IMG/VR virus record: IMGVR_UViG_3300025769_000233
Span: 1 to 44,005 of that record
Direction: 5' to 3' (one strand)
DNA: 44,005 bases
DNA from: a virus
Shown: positions 7,734 to 20,500 of the stretch, piece by piece
Numbering within the stretch: the stretch's first letter is position 1
Layout of the letters: every line of letters starts with the position of its first letter
Translations under genes and position numbers: made by a program
Notes under the pieces: generated by a model
Seen by the model: only the letters and a program-made list of their open reading frames with translations
Told to the model about the DNA's origin: nothing
The model's database searches: none

Positions 7734-9649
7734 TGGCTAAGAAGAATACATACGCTGCTATGATGAAGCAGCTCTCTGGTAAGAAAGCCAAGTACGAAAA
7801 AGGACTGGCAGAGGCAAACCGCACGGGAAACCGTAGCGGTATTGCTGATTATAGCCGCAGGCTGCAACAGCTGACTGCTGGCATGGACGAGCTGTTTGAC
7901 GCTCAGGAAGCTGGCAAGCAGAAGAAGATGTACGGCGGTAAGACCAAGTACAACGATGGCGGCTTTACTGCCAAGCAGTATCAAGACTACCTTGACCATA
8001 AGCGTTACAACCGCAAGCAGGGGTATGGAGAGATTGTAACTAACCCGCACCTCAAGGCGATGGTTCCTTTGTTTGAGGCTGCTATGGCTGCAGGCATCGA
8101 CCCGCTCCAAGGCTGGGACGGCACGTCTACTGGTACCTTTGGTACTAAATATGAGCAAGAGACTATTGATAACCCCAACCTTGTTGTAGAGGATGCAGGG
8201 TTTACAGCTAGTGACTACACTCGCTACAAGAACTTTGAGAAGGCTCGTAAGACTAGCAGGGGAATCTTTAAGCCAGAGGAGCTCACTGCAATGAGCGCTT
8301 TGGGTCAGAAGATTTATGCCGCACAGCAGATGGGCATTGACCCGTCTAAAGGCTTTGATGGCATCCCGCGTGACGTTCGTACTGACGAGCAGCGCCTTGC
8401 TGACCAACGGCAGGGAGAAGCTGACAAAGTTATTAAGTCTACCCAAGGTAAGGACAACCCTTACTCAGACATCACTAACAGTGACCGAGTTACGGCAGTT
8501 CCTTACGACGGCACTCCCGGTGCGTATGTGCGCGACGGCAAGATGTTTGTCAATTCTGTTCGTGCTGGTGGAGCCAACATTCTGACAGAGCCTCAGCTTA
8601 AGGACTGGAAAAATAACGGCCTTAACACGTATCTTGAGAACCTCAATCAGGGCGTGTATGGCGCCCGTAGGCAGTCTAACGTAAACCCGAATCAGGGTGT
8701 TATGACTGGCGGAGTACAAACAAGCGGAGACAATACTCCGGGTGCACCGGGTGTTGATGCCAACGGCAACCAAGTACTTGACACTGTAACAATTACCCCG
8801 GGGCCTACACCTGCTCCAGCACCTGCACCTGCACCGCAAACTGGTGGTACGGCTGCAGCTCCACAGCGTCCTGAGTTTACGCCTATCGAGCCTCTTGATA
8901 TGCTTGGACCTGAGCGTATCCTTAACACTGCTAAGGGTGACGCGTACTACCCCGGCGGTGTTCAACGTAACATCCTCGGTGGTCCTCAAGACTTGTCTAC
9001 TGACCCCGCTATTCCTACAAAGACTACGCGCATGCGTGAGTTTCGGGATAAGATTGGTGACGGTATCAAAGCTAATCCGCAGGCTCTTGGTATGCTGGCC
9101 GGTGGCCTTGCACAGATGTTGCCTACGATGGCTAGCATGAAGCAGATGAAGAACCTTGAGGGTCCTGTGGATATGCCGATGCAGCGTGTGCAGGCTATGA
9201 ACACCGACATTCAGGTGGGCAAGCAGATGCAGCAGATTAAAGATGCAGAGGCACGTAGTGCTGCTGCTATCGCGGCTAACGTATCTAACCCTGTGGTTGC
9301 AGCTGCTATGCGGCGTGCAGGTCAGCAGGCTACACAGAGGTCTATGGCTAACCTGCTTGGCAACGAGGCTACGCAAGAAGCACAGATGCGCAATCAGAAC
9401 CTGCGCATGATGAACGACACTATCAACCAGAACGCAATGATTCAAGCACAGAATCAGCAGCGTGGCGTTGACTTTGAGAATGACCGTATTGCGTCTTTGA
9501 ACCGTATGCGCCAAAGCATGGGACAGACGTTGGGCGGTATGTACACGGACTTCCAGCGTGCAGCTCTTGACCGTGAGAAACTAAAGTACATGCGTGAGGC
9601 GTACGACCCGTACAACCTTGGCGCAACTGATGAAGAACGCAACCAGTAA
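7733..9649 (+). CDS. virion cargo/ejection-type protein with internal repeat (638 aa)
   Basis: The N-terminus is basic. Two copies of a module of about 56 residues follow (residues 78-134 and 157-213), each beginning F-T-A-x-x-Y and ending G-I-D-P-x-x-G-x-D-G. A Pro/Ala linker (P-A-P-A-P-A-P) lies near residue 360. The last 170 residues are a long Met/Gln/Ala/Asn-rich helix likely to form coiled coils. There is no enzyme motif and no signal peptide. It is translationally coupled to its neighbours (TGATG before, TAATG after). By order and composition it belongs with the internal 'cargo' proteins that crAss-like phages store in capsid or tail and inject; the exact role is unknown. Confidence 0.5.
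   Translation: MAKKNTYAAMMKQLSGKKAKYEKGLAEANRTGNRSGIADYSRRLQQLTAGMDELFDAQEAGKQKKMYGGKTKYNDGGFTAKQYQDYLDHKRYNRKQGYGEIVTNPHLKAMVPLFEAAMAAGIDPLQGWDGTSTGTFGTKYEQETIDNPNLVVEDAGFTASDYTRYKNFEKARKTSRGIFKPEELTAMSALGQKIYAAQQMGIDPSKGFDGIPRDVRTDEQRLADQRQGEADKVIKSTQGKDNPYSDITNSDRVTAVPYDGTPGAYVRDGKMFVNSVRAGGANILTEPQLKDWKNNGLNTYLENLNQGVYGARRQSNVNPNQGVMTGGVQTSGDNTPGAPGVDANGNQVLDTVTITPGPTPAPAPAPAPQTGGTAAAPQRPEFTPIEPLDMLGPERILNTAKGDAYYPGGVQRNILGGPQDLSTDPAIPTKTTRMREFRDKIGDGIKANPQALGMLAGGLAQMLPTMASMKQMKNLEGPVDMPMQRVQAMNTDIQVGKQMQQIKDAEARSAAAIAANVSNPVVAAAMRRAGQQATQRSMANLLGNEATQEAQMRNQNLRMMNDTINQNAMIQAQNQQRGVDFENDRIASLNRMRQSMGQTLGGMYTDFQRAALDREKLKYMREAYDPYNLGATDEERNQ
7964..8371 (+). repeat. two degenerate copies of a protein module of about 56 aa
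   Basis: Within the 638-aa cargo-type gene, a unit starting at about 7964 and another at about 8201 encode aligned modules. Each has F-T-A-x-x-Y-x-x-Y at the start, A-M followed by a Leu/Ala helix in the middle, and A-A-x-x-x-G-I-D-P-x-x-G-x-D-G at the end. The units start 79 codons apart. The DNA copies have diverged, so the duplication is old and is kept at protein level. Confidence 0.6.
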
Positions 9650-11565
9650 TGTCTGTATTTGACAAGTTCCGGGCTAACCCCTACGTTAGCACCTACATTG
9701 GCGCACCCGTCAACGAAATGGCTCAAGCTATGGCAGCTCGCACACAGCGGGCTGACCAGTTCTATGCGCAAGAGGATGCACTGGAGGATGCCTTCCGGCA
9801 AGACTCGCACCTCAAGCAGGACGACACAATGTTTAACGAGGCGCAGAAAGAAATCCGCGCACAGATTGAGGAGCTCTCTAAGAACCCTCACCAGAGCCAA
9901 CGGCAGATTAAAGCACTGTCTCGTCAGTATGCTAACAACGACAACCTGAAGGTTGCTCGTAGTAACTACAGGGCGTACCAAGACTGGCAGACTAAGTTTG
10001 ACGAGGACCCCACTAAGTTTGGAGGCGACGTCGTTGCCGGTATTGCCGCTAGTAAACTTGCTAATTATGGTGGTGCTGCTGCTGGAGACAAGCTAAAGTT
10101 TGATTCTCTGTACGAGCACAAGGACATTAACAAGACGCTGACTGACGCTGCTAAGACTATCAAGCAGCAGCAGGACGTTATCCAGACTATTGACGGTCGC
10201 TTCCTTAACACGAAGACTAAGAAGTACATTACGCCCGAGCAAGCATCGCAGGTGCTTATGGGTACGTTGATGAACGACCCGACGATTGTTAAGCAAATCC
10301 AAGAGGCAGCTGGCTTCTACGGCATGGACCCGCAAGCATACGCGTTGCAGTTGATTCAGCCGCAGGTGTCTGCTATTACTAACCCGCAGTACGACATTAA
10401 AAGCCAAGCTCTTCCTAAGGAAGGCAAGGGCAGCGGTAGCGGTGGTAGCGGCTTCGGTACTGGCGTTGGTGCTACGCACGCAGGCCCGTCTATGGTTGAC
10501 GAGACGCACGGCGCGTTCCGTGGCATGAATGCAAAAGACATCATTAACAAACTGCGTACCGACGAGGGCGCCGAGAACGATGTAGTGAAGCAGGAGTTTG
10601 TTGAGTTCTACACCAACCAGCTCGGACAAGAGGCTGCTAGCGTGCAAGACAAGCACCTTGTTGAGTACATTGAACAGAATGGCATGGACGCTATCCATGA
10701 GATGGAGATGGGTAACACGACTAACTACAAGCAGTGGCACCTTGAAAAGTATGGAGAAGTTGGCAATATTAGCAGCACGCTTGAGCGTAAGCTGAGCAGC
10801 GCTGGCGTAAACGACTGGTTTGGTGACGCTTACGGCGACGGTGCAGGTAATGCTTTTGCAGATAAGTACACCAACACGACTACCAATATGGTTATCGAGG
10901 ACGCGCACATTGCTCTGCAGGACATGGGCTACAGCGCTGGTGATGTTACTAAGCTTCGTCAGAACGCCTTTACTCAGCTTCTTGGTCAGGCACAGATTGA
11001 GATGCTTGACCCTGAGACTGGTAGGCCTGTCAAGAAGGGACAAGAAGACTTTGCTGAAGCAGGGTACACTGACGGCGAGCTTATTGGCTTTGGACAATCT
11101 TCAGATTACGCAGAATTTAAGGTCAAGAATGCTGAAGGTGTCGAAGAAATTGTGTATATTAAGATGCCGGCAGACCGCTTTGGTCTTACCGCTCAGCGCT
11201 TCAATCAAGGTATTGCAAAGGGCTACGGTGACGGCAAGAACGTTAACTACGCACAACTCGGTAAGTCAGCTATGGGACTCAACCCGCAACTTGGAGCAGA
11301 GGCACGTACAGCAACGTCACGCGCATTTAATGGTGACACTGATGTAACTATCCCGTTGTCTCGTTTCTCTAACCGCATGGATGGCATGGCCACCTTGGTG
11401 CGAGATGCTGACGGTGACTACACCGTAAACGTTAACGGCAAGAACATGTTGGCTAGCAACCCAGCGGCTGCTGCTACTCTTACAAACGCTATCAATTCAC
11501 AAGACGCCAGTACACTTGCTGGTATCTTGTCTGGCATTGGTGTCGAGCTGAATAAAACACAGTGA
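9649..11565 (+). CDS. virion cargo/ejection-type protein (638 aa)
   Basis: The N-terminal 120 residues are helical and rich in Gln, Ala, Asp and Arg (M-A-A-R-T-Q-R-A-D-Q-F-Y). A helical middle follows, then a Gly/Ser linker around residue 260-275 (G-S-G-S-G-G-S-G), a mixed domain and a C-terminus ending in T-L-A-G-I-L-S-G-I-G. No catalytic motif or membrane segment is obvious. It happens to equal its upstream neighbour in length, but I see no sequence similarity. Its start overlaps the previous stop by one base, and it is the last gene before the giant polymerase gene. A packaged structural or ejection role is inferred from the neighbourhood. Confidence 0.5.
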   Translation: MSVFDKFRANPYVSTYIGAPVNEMAQAMAARTQRADQFYAQEDALEDAFRQDSHLKQDDTMFNEAQKEIRAQIEELSKNPHQSQRQIKALSRQYANNDNLKVARSNYRAYQDWQTKFDEDPTKFGGDVVAGIAASKLANYGGAAAGDKLKFDSLYEHKDINKTLTDAAKTIKQQQDVIQTIDGRFLNTKTKKYITPEQASQVLMGTLMNDPTIVKQIQEAAGFYGMDPQAYALQLIQPQVSAITNPQYDIKSQALPKEGKGSGSGGSGFGTGVGATHAGPSMVDETHGAFRGMNAKDIINKLRTDEGAENDVVKQEFVEFYTNQLGQEAASVQDKHLVEYIEQNGMDAIHEMEMGNTTNYKQWHLEKYGEVGNISSTLERKLSSAGVNDWFGDAYGDGAGNAFADKYTNTTTNMVIEDAHIALQDMGYSAGDVTKLRQNAFTQLLGQAQIEMLDPETGRPVKKGQEDFAEAGYTDGELIGFGQSSDYAEFKVKNAEGVEEIVYIKMPADRFGLTAQRFNQGIAKGYGDGKNVNYAQLGKSAMGLNPQLGAEARTATSRAFNGDTDVTIPLSRFSNRMDGMATLVRDADGDYTVNVNGKNMLASNPAAAATLTNAINSQDASTLAGILSGIGVELNKTQ

Positions 11566-11597
11566 CGGCACACCCAACCTACACAGCACACTAAGTA

Positions 11598-14500
11598 ATG
11601 TCTGAGGAGAACACCACGGATGGGGGAACTAATACCCCGAACCAAGAAACATCAGGAAATTCTATATCGAATACCCCTGAGTACGGTCTGAACTTTAACA
11701 ACCTTTCCTTTAGCCAAGGGCCTACCGAGCAGGTACGGAGCTTTGACGAGACCAAGGAGTTCATGGACGACACGACACAGTTCGGTCGCTATGATAACTT
11801 TGAGTCTGCGGCTCTGAACCAGTCTGGCTGGGAGGCACTGGGCCGTGGAGCTATGAACGCTGTGGGCGAAGTCGTCGGCGGTGGTATGGAAGGTATCGGT
11901 GCGCTGTTCAACTGGAACACGCTGACCGACCCTAAGAACACGGAGCGCAACTTCCTTGAGATGCTCGGCCAAGAGGTGCGGGGTAGCTTTGAGGATGGCA
12001 ACGAAATCTACGACCTGCGGGCTGGAGAGACTATGGACGTGATGAACGTCAAGTGGTGGGCTAAGAACCTGCCGTCTCTTGCGTCTACTGCTTCTATGTT
12101 TGTGCCCGGTATGGGTGCTGGCTTTGTTGCTGCTAAGGTTCTGTCAAAGGCAGGACGCACGCTGAACAAGATTAACAAGATTGGTAAGACTTTGGACAAG
12201 GCTGAGGAGCTGGCTAGTGTTGCCAAGGCTGGTAACATTGGTTCTGCTGTCGGTCGTCAGTTTGGTGGTGCTGTGGCCATGCGTCACGCAGAGAACATGC
12301 GTTCTGCGCACGACGTGTACGAGCAGGCTTACGCTGACATTGCTAATTCTGACGGAGGCGTCGAGCAGTTCAAGGGCACTACTGCATGGCGTGCTGCTGT
12401 TGAAGAGTTGGGACACCAACCTACTAAGGAAGAGCTTGCTGAGTACGTGGCAGGACAAGCCTCGTTGCAGTCCTACAAGGTAAACAGCCTGAACATTGGC
12501 TTTGACCTCCTGCACATGGGTGCACTCTCAAAGGCCCTCAAGGGTACGCGGGGTGTGCGGCGTGGGCTCAAAGGCGCTAAGCAAAAGGCAGCAGCTGCTG
12601 GTAAAGAGCTGACGCGTAAGCAGCGTAACATCGCACGGGCTAAGGGTCTGAGCGCTACGTTGTTTGAAGCTGGTACCGAGGGTATTGAGGAAGCTGTTAA
12701 CTTTATTGGTGAGAACGAAGGTCGTTACCTTGGCCGTCAGATTTCTGGAGGCGAGCAAACTAAGTTTGGTGACCGTTTCAATGAGTACGTTGCTGATGAC
12801 CACTTGTGGGAGTCTGCATTCCTTGGCGCTCTCGGTGGAGGCGTGATGGCAGGTGGCGGCTCTCTTGTTGGCCGTGGCAAGGCTACGCGTAACCATGAGA
12901 AAATCATGGAGCAGATTGAGACGCGTAAGAAAGCCCTTGCTGAGATTGGTAAAAAGGTTGATGCCGCTAGTAAGACTGGTGACGTTCGTGCGCAGCGTGA
13001 GGCTGTGCGTGAGGCCGTTACTGCAGAGGCTTTTGGAATGGGAGCCGAGTCTGCGTACAGCGGAACGGCTGACCTGCTGGAGATTCAGTTGGCTCAGTTT
13101 GAGGAGGCACTGCGCGAAGAGGGTCACAGCCCTCGCATGATTGAGCAGACGCTTAACGACATTGCTAACCAGTTTAACACTGCTGAGCAGTCTGTTGAGA
13201 AGGGACAGCTTGTGGTGCAAGAGCTCGGCCTCGATGAGGACACGGGCATGGAGGTAATGAACCAACTCCTGCAACACGACTTTGTCGCTAACAAGATTGC
13301 AAACAAGCGCCAAGCTAACACTCGTAAGCTGCAGGGTCTGCCCAAGAGCGAAGAGCGTAAGCGGGAGATTATGTGGCACTACCTCAACGAATACCTGAAT
13401 AAGGAAGAGGAGCAGGATGCCAAGGTAATCGAGCGGCTTGAGGAAGCTATGGGCGGCCGAGAAGCTGTGCAGGCTATGACCGAGCGCATTGTTGGTAAGG
13501 TTGAGCAGAACACTACGGTTGACACAGCCGCTGTTGCTGCAGCAAACGAAAAGCTTGACCTTGCTATGGCTAAGGTCGAGAGCCTTAAGGCTGCAGTTGC
13601 TAACCAGTCAGACAACGAGGCTGCTAAGCGTCAACTGGCTGATGAGTTGATTGAAGCTAACGCTGCGGTAGAGGCTGCAAAGGCTGGTGTCGAGACTGCT
13701 AAGGCAGGTACTACAGAAGACATTGTTACCGAGGGCACGCCTATCCAAGAGGTTGGTGAGAACAAAGCAGACGATGTTTTGCAGAGCGAGATTGAGCTGG
13801 ACTTCCAAGAAGCTGAGCTTGCTAAGCAGCGTGCTGCATTCTTGAGTGACGAGAACATCGACAAGCTGGTCGAGAAGTCTGAGGAGCGCAGGGCTGCTAA
13901 AGATAAAGAGCGCACTAAGCGGCGTAAGGAAGCTAAGGAAGAAGCTAAGACAAAGGAGGAGCTCGAGGCGCTGAAGAAGACTGCCGAGACTGTTGAGGAA
14001 GAGCAAGAGATTGACGATGCCTTGACGGACATGGTCAACCAAGCTAAGAACAACGAGACCCAGAAGGAACAAGAGCGTAGCAAGGATGTACAAGTTCCGA
14101 CTGAGGTACAGAAGGATATTGATACGCTGCTTGAAAACAGCAAGTATGTACAGCTAAACGAGGATGGCTCGGCTTACGTTGATAGCCGTACAGGTCAGCG
14201 GTACGTCCGCACGACTACGTGGATGAAGGGACCGAACGCTGCAGAGGAGTCTTTCTCTGACACGTTTGGTATTCCGTCCTCTAACATTGGTAACTCTGTT
14301 GACGAGTTTGTCCGTGACTTTATGGACGGCAATGTGCGCGCACCAGAGGCATACCCCCACTTGCCCGTTGAGCATCAAGAGAAGCTGGCACTGCAACTCA
14401 TGGAGTTGGAGGCACAGTTTGTTGCTAACGGTGAGAAGGTTATTGCTAAAGACGTCGTGCTGTTTAACGACATGGATGTCAGCAACTTAGACCCTAGTGC

Positions 14501-17500
14501 GTCTGGTGTTGCTGGTACGGTTGACCTGTTGACTGTAGACGCCGAAGGTAATTTCCGTGTCTATGACATGAAGACCATCCGTAATGCTGCGTCTAAGAAG
14601 AAGGTTGTGCCTTTCGAGACCGACGGTATTAATCGTCGTACCGGCAAGGCTAAGTACGGCACTGGAGATAAAAGCTACAAAGGCTCTCCTACGCTGCAAC
14701 AGAAGCACCAGAAGCAGTTGTCTGCTTACCGCCTGATGCTGATGAACCAACTTGGACGTCCTGTTCCTGAGATTGGCATTATCCCTGTTGACGTTAGCTA
14801 CGACACGAACGACAGCCTGAGCACGGAAGAGCTGAATGCTATCGTGACTGGCCGCGCCGACTACTTGGGCATGATTGCTCACACCCCGTTGGCTAAGCTT
14901 AACGGGTTGACTGAGCCTGAAGTTAACAACGCAGAGCCTGACCCGGACGACGCACCGGACCCGGGCAAAGACGATACTAAGGACGAGGACCCTCAGGATA
15001 ACCAGCCTGTTACGACGGTAGAGTTGGAACCGGGTACTGTTACCATCGAGACCCCTGACCTGATTCAGTTCTTTACGGAGAAGCTGTCGGTTGACTACGA
15101 CCGTCACCGTGGCGAACCCTACCTTGTGCACACCGCCAACGGCCCTATCGTTATGGACGAGAGCCTGACGAAGGACCAGATGCTGCTGTTGCAAGAGGTT
15201 ATCTCTGGCGCTAACACGGAGCCTATTACTATCCGTGTTGTAGGCGACACTACGCCTATTCCAAGCGTTGAGGTTTTTGACGCTCTTAAGGATACGCACG
15301 CTGCTGATAGCTTGCTTACTGAGAAGAACAAGAAAGGCCGCCGTCAGTACCGTCCTAGCGGTAAAGGCGACACCTTGGCACTGGACATTTTTGTAGGAGA
15401 CCAGCGACTTGGCACATTGCCAAACACGAGTGCGCTTATGATGGCTGCACACAGACGTGGTATGGCTGAGAGCACTAGTGTCATTAAAGGCGGCAAGAAC
15501 AAAGGCTTGATGTTCCGTCAGAAATCTGAGGACGGATTTGGCGTTGGTTCACGTGTGGGCGAGGTACGTAAGCACGAGAACCGCATGATGACTGGGCCTA
15601 CGCAGGCTGAGCACTTTGAGCGGGCTGCACAGATGCACGCTCTGCGCCAGCAGTTGTGGGAGCTGCACACGGCTAACGGAAAGAACATCGCTGACGGCGT
15701 ATCGTTCCGTGTTAACATTAACTTTGGCGAGACTAGCTTTGGCAACAAGGCACAGGGTAGTCTCATCATGGACAGCAGCATGGAAGTGCGGGCTGAGCAG
15801 TATGGTGTGGGTGCATCTATCCGCCGTCACGGTATTGCGTTGATGATGCCTAACACGGGTAACAAGGAAATGTCCTTGAAGCGTAGTGGTGAGCGTGCTG
15901 CTCCGATTACACCTTACGGGTACAATGAGACGCGCCATCAGCAGGACGGGTTTAACCTTAGCCGCCACGAGTCTGGTGCATTGTTTGTGCCGATTGAAAG
16001 TGCAGGCGAGGTCATCTGGGTTAAGATGCCGGGCCAGACTGTAAGCATGCTAAACAACGGCGAGCGCATTGCCCGTGACATTATTACGGAGCTTGCGAAT
16101 CCTACGGCTAACAGCATTGCGCGTGCACAGAACCTTATTGGTAGCAACATTGTCCAAGAGATTGAGCCCGGTGTGTTTGCTATCTTTGCAGACAATCGTA
16201 ACATTAAGGTACCTGAAAGCCCAGAGAACTTAGCGGTGTCTATCTACCGCGACGGTCAATGGAGCACTCCGCTTGAGGAGATTGTGCCTAACATGAACGT
16301 TGACATTGCAGTCAAGATTGCACAAGGCGACTCTGCATTTAACACCGACGAGTCCTTTACCGTTGGTGGTACTAAGTTCGACGGCATCTCTGACTTCGTG
16401 GCTTCCGAGATGAAGCTAGGTCACTCACCTGTAGTGGACGGGGACGGCAACGTTATCAGCTGGACGCACCCACTTGCACCGGCATACCCTTATAACGAAG
16501 GCGACAAGGACAAGAGCTTCTCTAACGAGAACACCATGAAGACGCAGTTGACTATGACTGCTACCGTGTTGACGGGTGGTGAGGTTAAGCCTGTTACTAC
16601 CTTGAGTGGTAAGGACTTGCTTGACGGTCTTATGGACAAGGACTCTACTGTCCCAGAAGGTGAAAAGGCGTTTGACGTAGAAGGCGACTTAGACTTCAGC
16701 TTCCTTACGATTGCTGCTGCTGAGTCCTCTAACAACGCAGACCGAGCTACCAAGATTGACATGAAGGAGGCCGAAGAGTGGTGGGCCAAGAACATGAGCT
16801 CTGTCCCGTTCAAGCGAGTCAAGGGCATCATCGAGCGTAATGGTCTCCTCGGATACGGTATCTTTGAGAAAGGTGCCGTTGAGGTGAGCGACCGCGCTGT
16901 AAAAGGTACGGAGTACCACGAGGCATTCCACGCCGTGTTCCAGATGTTCTTGTCTGATGACCGTCAGGCTAAGGTCATGGCAGACGCTAAGCGTTTGTAC
17001 GGAGCTAAGAGCGAAGAAGCTTTGGAAGAAGATTTGGCTGAGGACTTCCGTGAGTATATGATGACTAGCGGCAAGAGCATGAACGAAAAGTCTGTGGTTC
17101 GCCGCTTCTTTTCTGAGCTTATGGAGCTTATCAATGCTCTTACTAAGGAAGGCTTTTCCGGCTACCGTAAGGCTAAGTTGTTTCAGCAAATCAACCGTGG
17201 TAAGTTTAACAACGCTAGCCCCCGCGTGCGGGAGTACGCTACGCGTAACATGTTGATTGCAGAGAACCTGCCTGACTACAACGAGAACGTACAAAAGGAG
17301 CTAGTGCAGAATGTGCAGTCAGCTGCCTTTACCGCTATCCGTGCTGCACAACGCGGCAAGGCTCCTGCGTCAATCATGAACTTGTACAACGACCTTAAGC
17401 AGCTCAACGCTATGAGCCGTAAGGAGTACAACGCTATGGCTAAAGCGCAGGACATGGACGGCATCCAACAGGAGGACCTGATTAACCAGAAGATGGTTCA

Positions 17501-20500
17501 GCTCGGTATGCAGGCTATGGTTCACCAAGCTAACATGGTCTTGAAGACTGCGCCTAATCGTGCAGAGCTTGCTGCTCGCTACAAAAAGCTGTTTAAACAA
17601 GACGTTGAGCCTATTAGCAAGTTCTTGTCTGAGCACCCCACCGTGCGCGCCTTTACCAAAAGCGCACTTGATACTGAGTTCACTGCCGGTACTAACCAGC
17701 ACCAGCAGAACAACGACTCGTTTGAGAAGATGAACCCGAAGGACAGCCTGTCGGCTAACGTCCGCAACCTCATCAACACTACGCCCGAGGTCAGCATTGA
17801 GCTGTCACAGAACTCTCCGCAGATTGAGTTCCACATGGCTGCTGCTCGTTTGGCAGGACAGGAGGGTGACTTTGCTAAGGCACAGGAGCACATCGCTGAG
17901 GTGCAGAACCTTGTTAACTCTAACGCTACTGAGACACACTTTGGCCTGCCGCAGATGATGCAAGTAGACCGAGTGTTTGCGTTCATGAGCGAGCGCCTTG
18001 CTAACAAGGCTACGCCTGAGGCTATGATTGACGAGCTCTTCCGCATGGGTGACTCGTACCCGCAGTTTAAGTTGCTGGGTCTGCGCCTTATGAAAGAGAC
18101 GCCGGACGTGCGCGCTCAGTTCTTTGCAGGCTTCCGCCGTGGTGACACGACTGAGTTGGTGGTGAACAACCGCAAGTTTATTGAGGTCAGGGGCCCATTC
18201 GGTGGTACCTTGGCTAACCACAACCGTGTGCCGATTCAGTTGCGCATGGAAGAAATTGCCGCTGCCAAAGGCAAGGACCTTGTGCAGACTGCACGTGACG
18301 CACAAGCTGCTGCACAACGGGCACTTAAGGAAGTGCCTAACATGACGAATGAGCAGTTTGAAAAGACTGCTAACAAGTGGCTTGACGTTATTGGCTTCCA
18401 GACTATGGACCCGCAGGCACGTAGTGTTGTCTTGGCTAAGATTACACAAGACCCAGATGCACGCGCTAAGCTGTTCTCTAATATTGCTAACGTGCTGGGC
18501 GCGTACTCTGGCGTAGCTAACGCCAAAGACGTTACAGACTTGACATCTGACAAGCTGTTTAACAAGCACTTGATGAAGCTTGCTGAGCAGTTCCAAGCTG
18601 CAGACATGGGTGCTATTAGCACTACGTTTAACAACGTGGCTGGCAGCCGTCAGTTCTCTAAGCAAGTGCCGTCGTTTATTACGGAGTGGTTCGACCAGTT
18701 CCAGAACTTCCCAGAAGGTACGGACATCGAAGCCAAGCTGCGGGAGACTGTCTTCCGTGACCCGCGCATGTACGCCACTACCTACGGCAAGTTGTTGTTC
18801 CCTAACGGAGCAAGCAAGCCGATGGACATGGCAGGCATGGCTGCTATCCGCACGTATCGTCTTGGTGGTAACGAAAGCTCACAAGCTAAGTACACGGAGA
18901 TGACCGAAGAGGAGTGGATGGGTATGCTGATTTCTGCAGTGTCTAATCCGGTTGAGGTTGCGCACAACAGCAAGTACCATTTCCTGCCCATCACTACGCC
19001 GTCTGACGCTACGAACACTATGATGGTGCCGGCGTTTATCTACGACATGCGCTCTGACGCAGGCAAGAAAGCAGCGCGTATGCAGCTGCGCAAGACTATT
19101 AAGTCTGAGTTCTACGAGCTGCAGCGCGTGCCGGGCCGCTTTACTATTGGTGCGGTGCACGAGTACTTGAGCAAAGAGCTGAACAGGAAGAACGAAGACG
19201 GGGAAGGCAACTTCCAGATTGACATGGCTACGCTGCCAGAGGAGTTGCTTAATGAGGCAGTGGACAAGGCCGTGGGTTCCTTTGCTAAGGAGGCGCAAGC
19301 TCTTGTTGCTGACGAGAACTTCCAGCGCGCTAAGCAAAAGTCTAACCGCAAGGAGTCCAATAACATGGAGCTCGCACTGACGATGGTTGTGTCGGGCTAC
19401 ATGAGCAACTGGTCTACTGGTGTGTCTCTTGCAGGTACGCCGAACGAGTTCAGCTCTAAGCTGAAGAAGAACACGGTTGACATGCAGAAGCGCCACAAGC
19501 ACATCCTGTCCCCGGGTGTTGCTAACGCAGGCGTTACTGCTCGCTCCCACTTCCGCAGCGTGACGATGGTTGAGTCCGTCGAGAATCTGCAGAAGCTTTG
19601 GGAAGGACTTGACCAGACGTTTGCTCTTGACGACAACTACAAGAAGGTTGAGATTGCAGACGCTCAGTCCTACGTGAGCCTTGAGTTCTACGAGGACATC
19701 CTGATGGAGCACGGTGACTGGACCCCTGAGATTGGTGCTGCTATTGCAAAGGCCAAGAAGGGTGAGAAGCTGGACGCTAGCGACGTGAAGTTGCTGCGCC
19801 CGTACAAGCCGTTCTATTACACGCGTCAGTTTGATGCGGACCTCGGCATGTCCCGCTCGTACCAGATTAAGAACTCCATCATCCCTGTGGTGGGTGCGCT
19901 TAGCCCCGAGTTTAAGAAGTTTGAGGACTGGATGCGCGCGTCTGGTGTTGACCAAGTGCAGATGGGCACGGCCCACAAGGTGGGTCAGCACAAGAACAAC
20001 ATCCCACTGCGTAACGCAGAGGGTGAGTTCACTGGCGTTGCTCCTACTACTAACGAAGAAAAAGCCTCGTTTGACGAGGAGTTCGTGTACGAGCTGCCGA
20101 TGACAGGATACCGCAAGCAGGTTAACGTCACCGACCACTGGCACTCTGACTCCGAGAACAAGCTTGCTAGTCAGCTCGAGAAGATTGTGACTGCCGCCGC
20201 TGTCCGTAACATGGGCGAGGAGGGTGCTCGTATTTCTAACGAGTTCGTCCAGACTATGGATGAGATTTACAAGGAGCAGTACGACAAGTTCTTTGGTCAG
20301 TTCGAGACTAGCAACGGAGAGATTAACCCCAAGAAGTTTGCTGAGTGGCTGCTTAGCGAAATGGCTGCAGATGAAATTACGGACTCTAGCCGTAAGCTAA
20401 TTCAAGCTGGCATGTTCACCGCGCCTAGTGTGATTGGTGCAGTGCGTGGCCGTATCTTCTCTGCTGTGCAGAAGGAGGTGAACACCATTCAAGTGAACGG

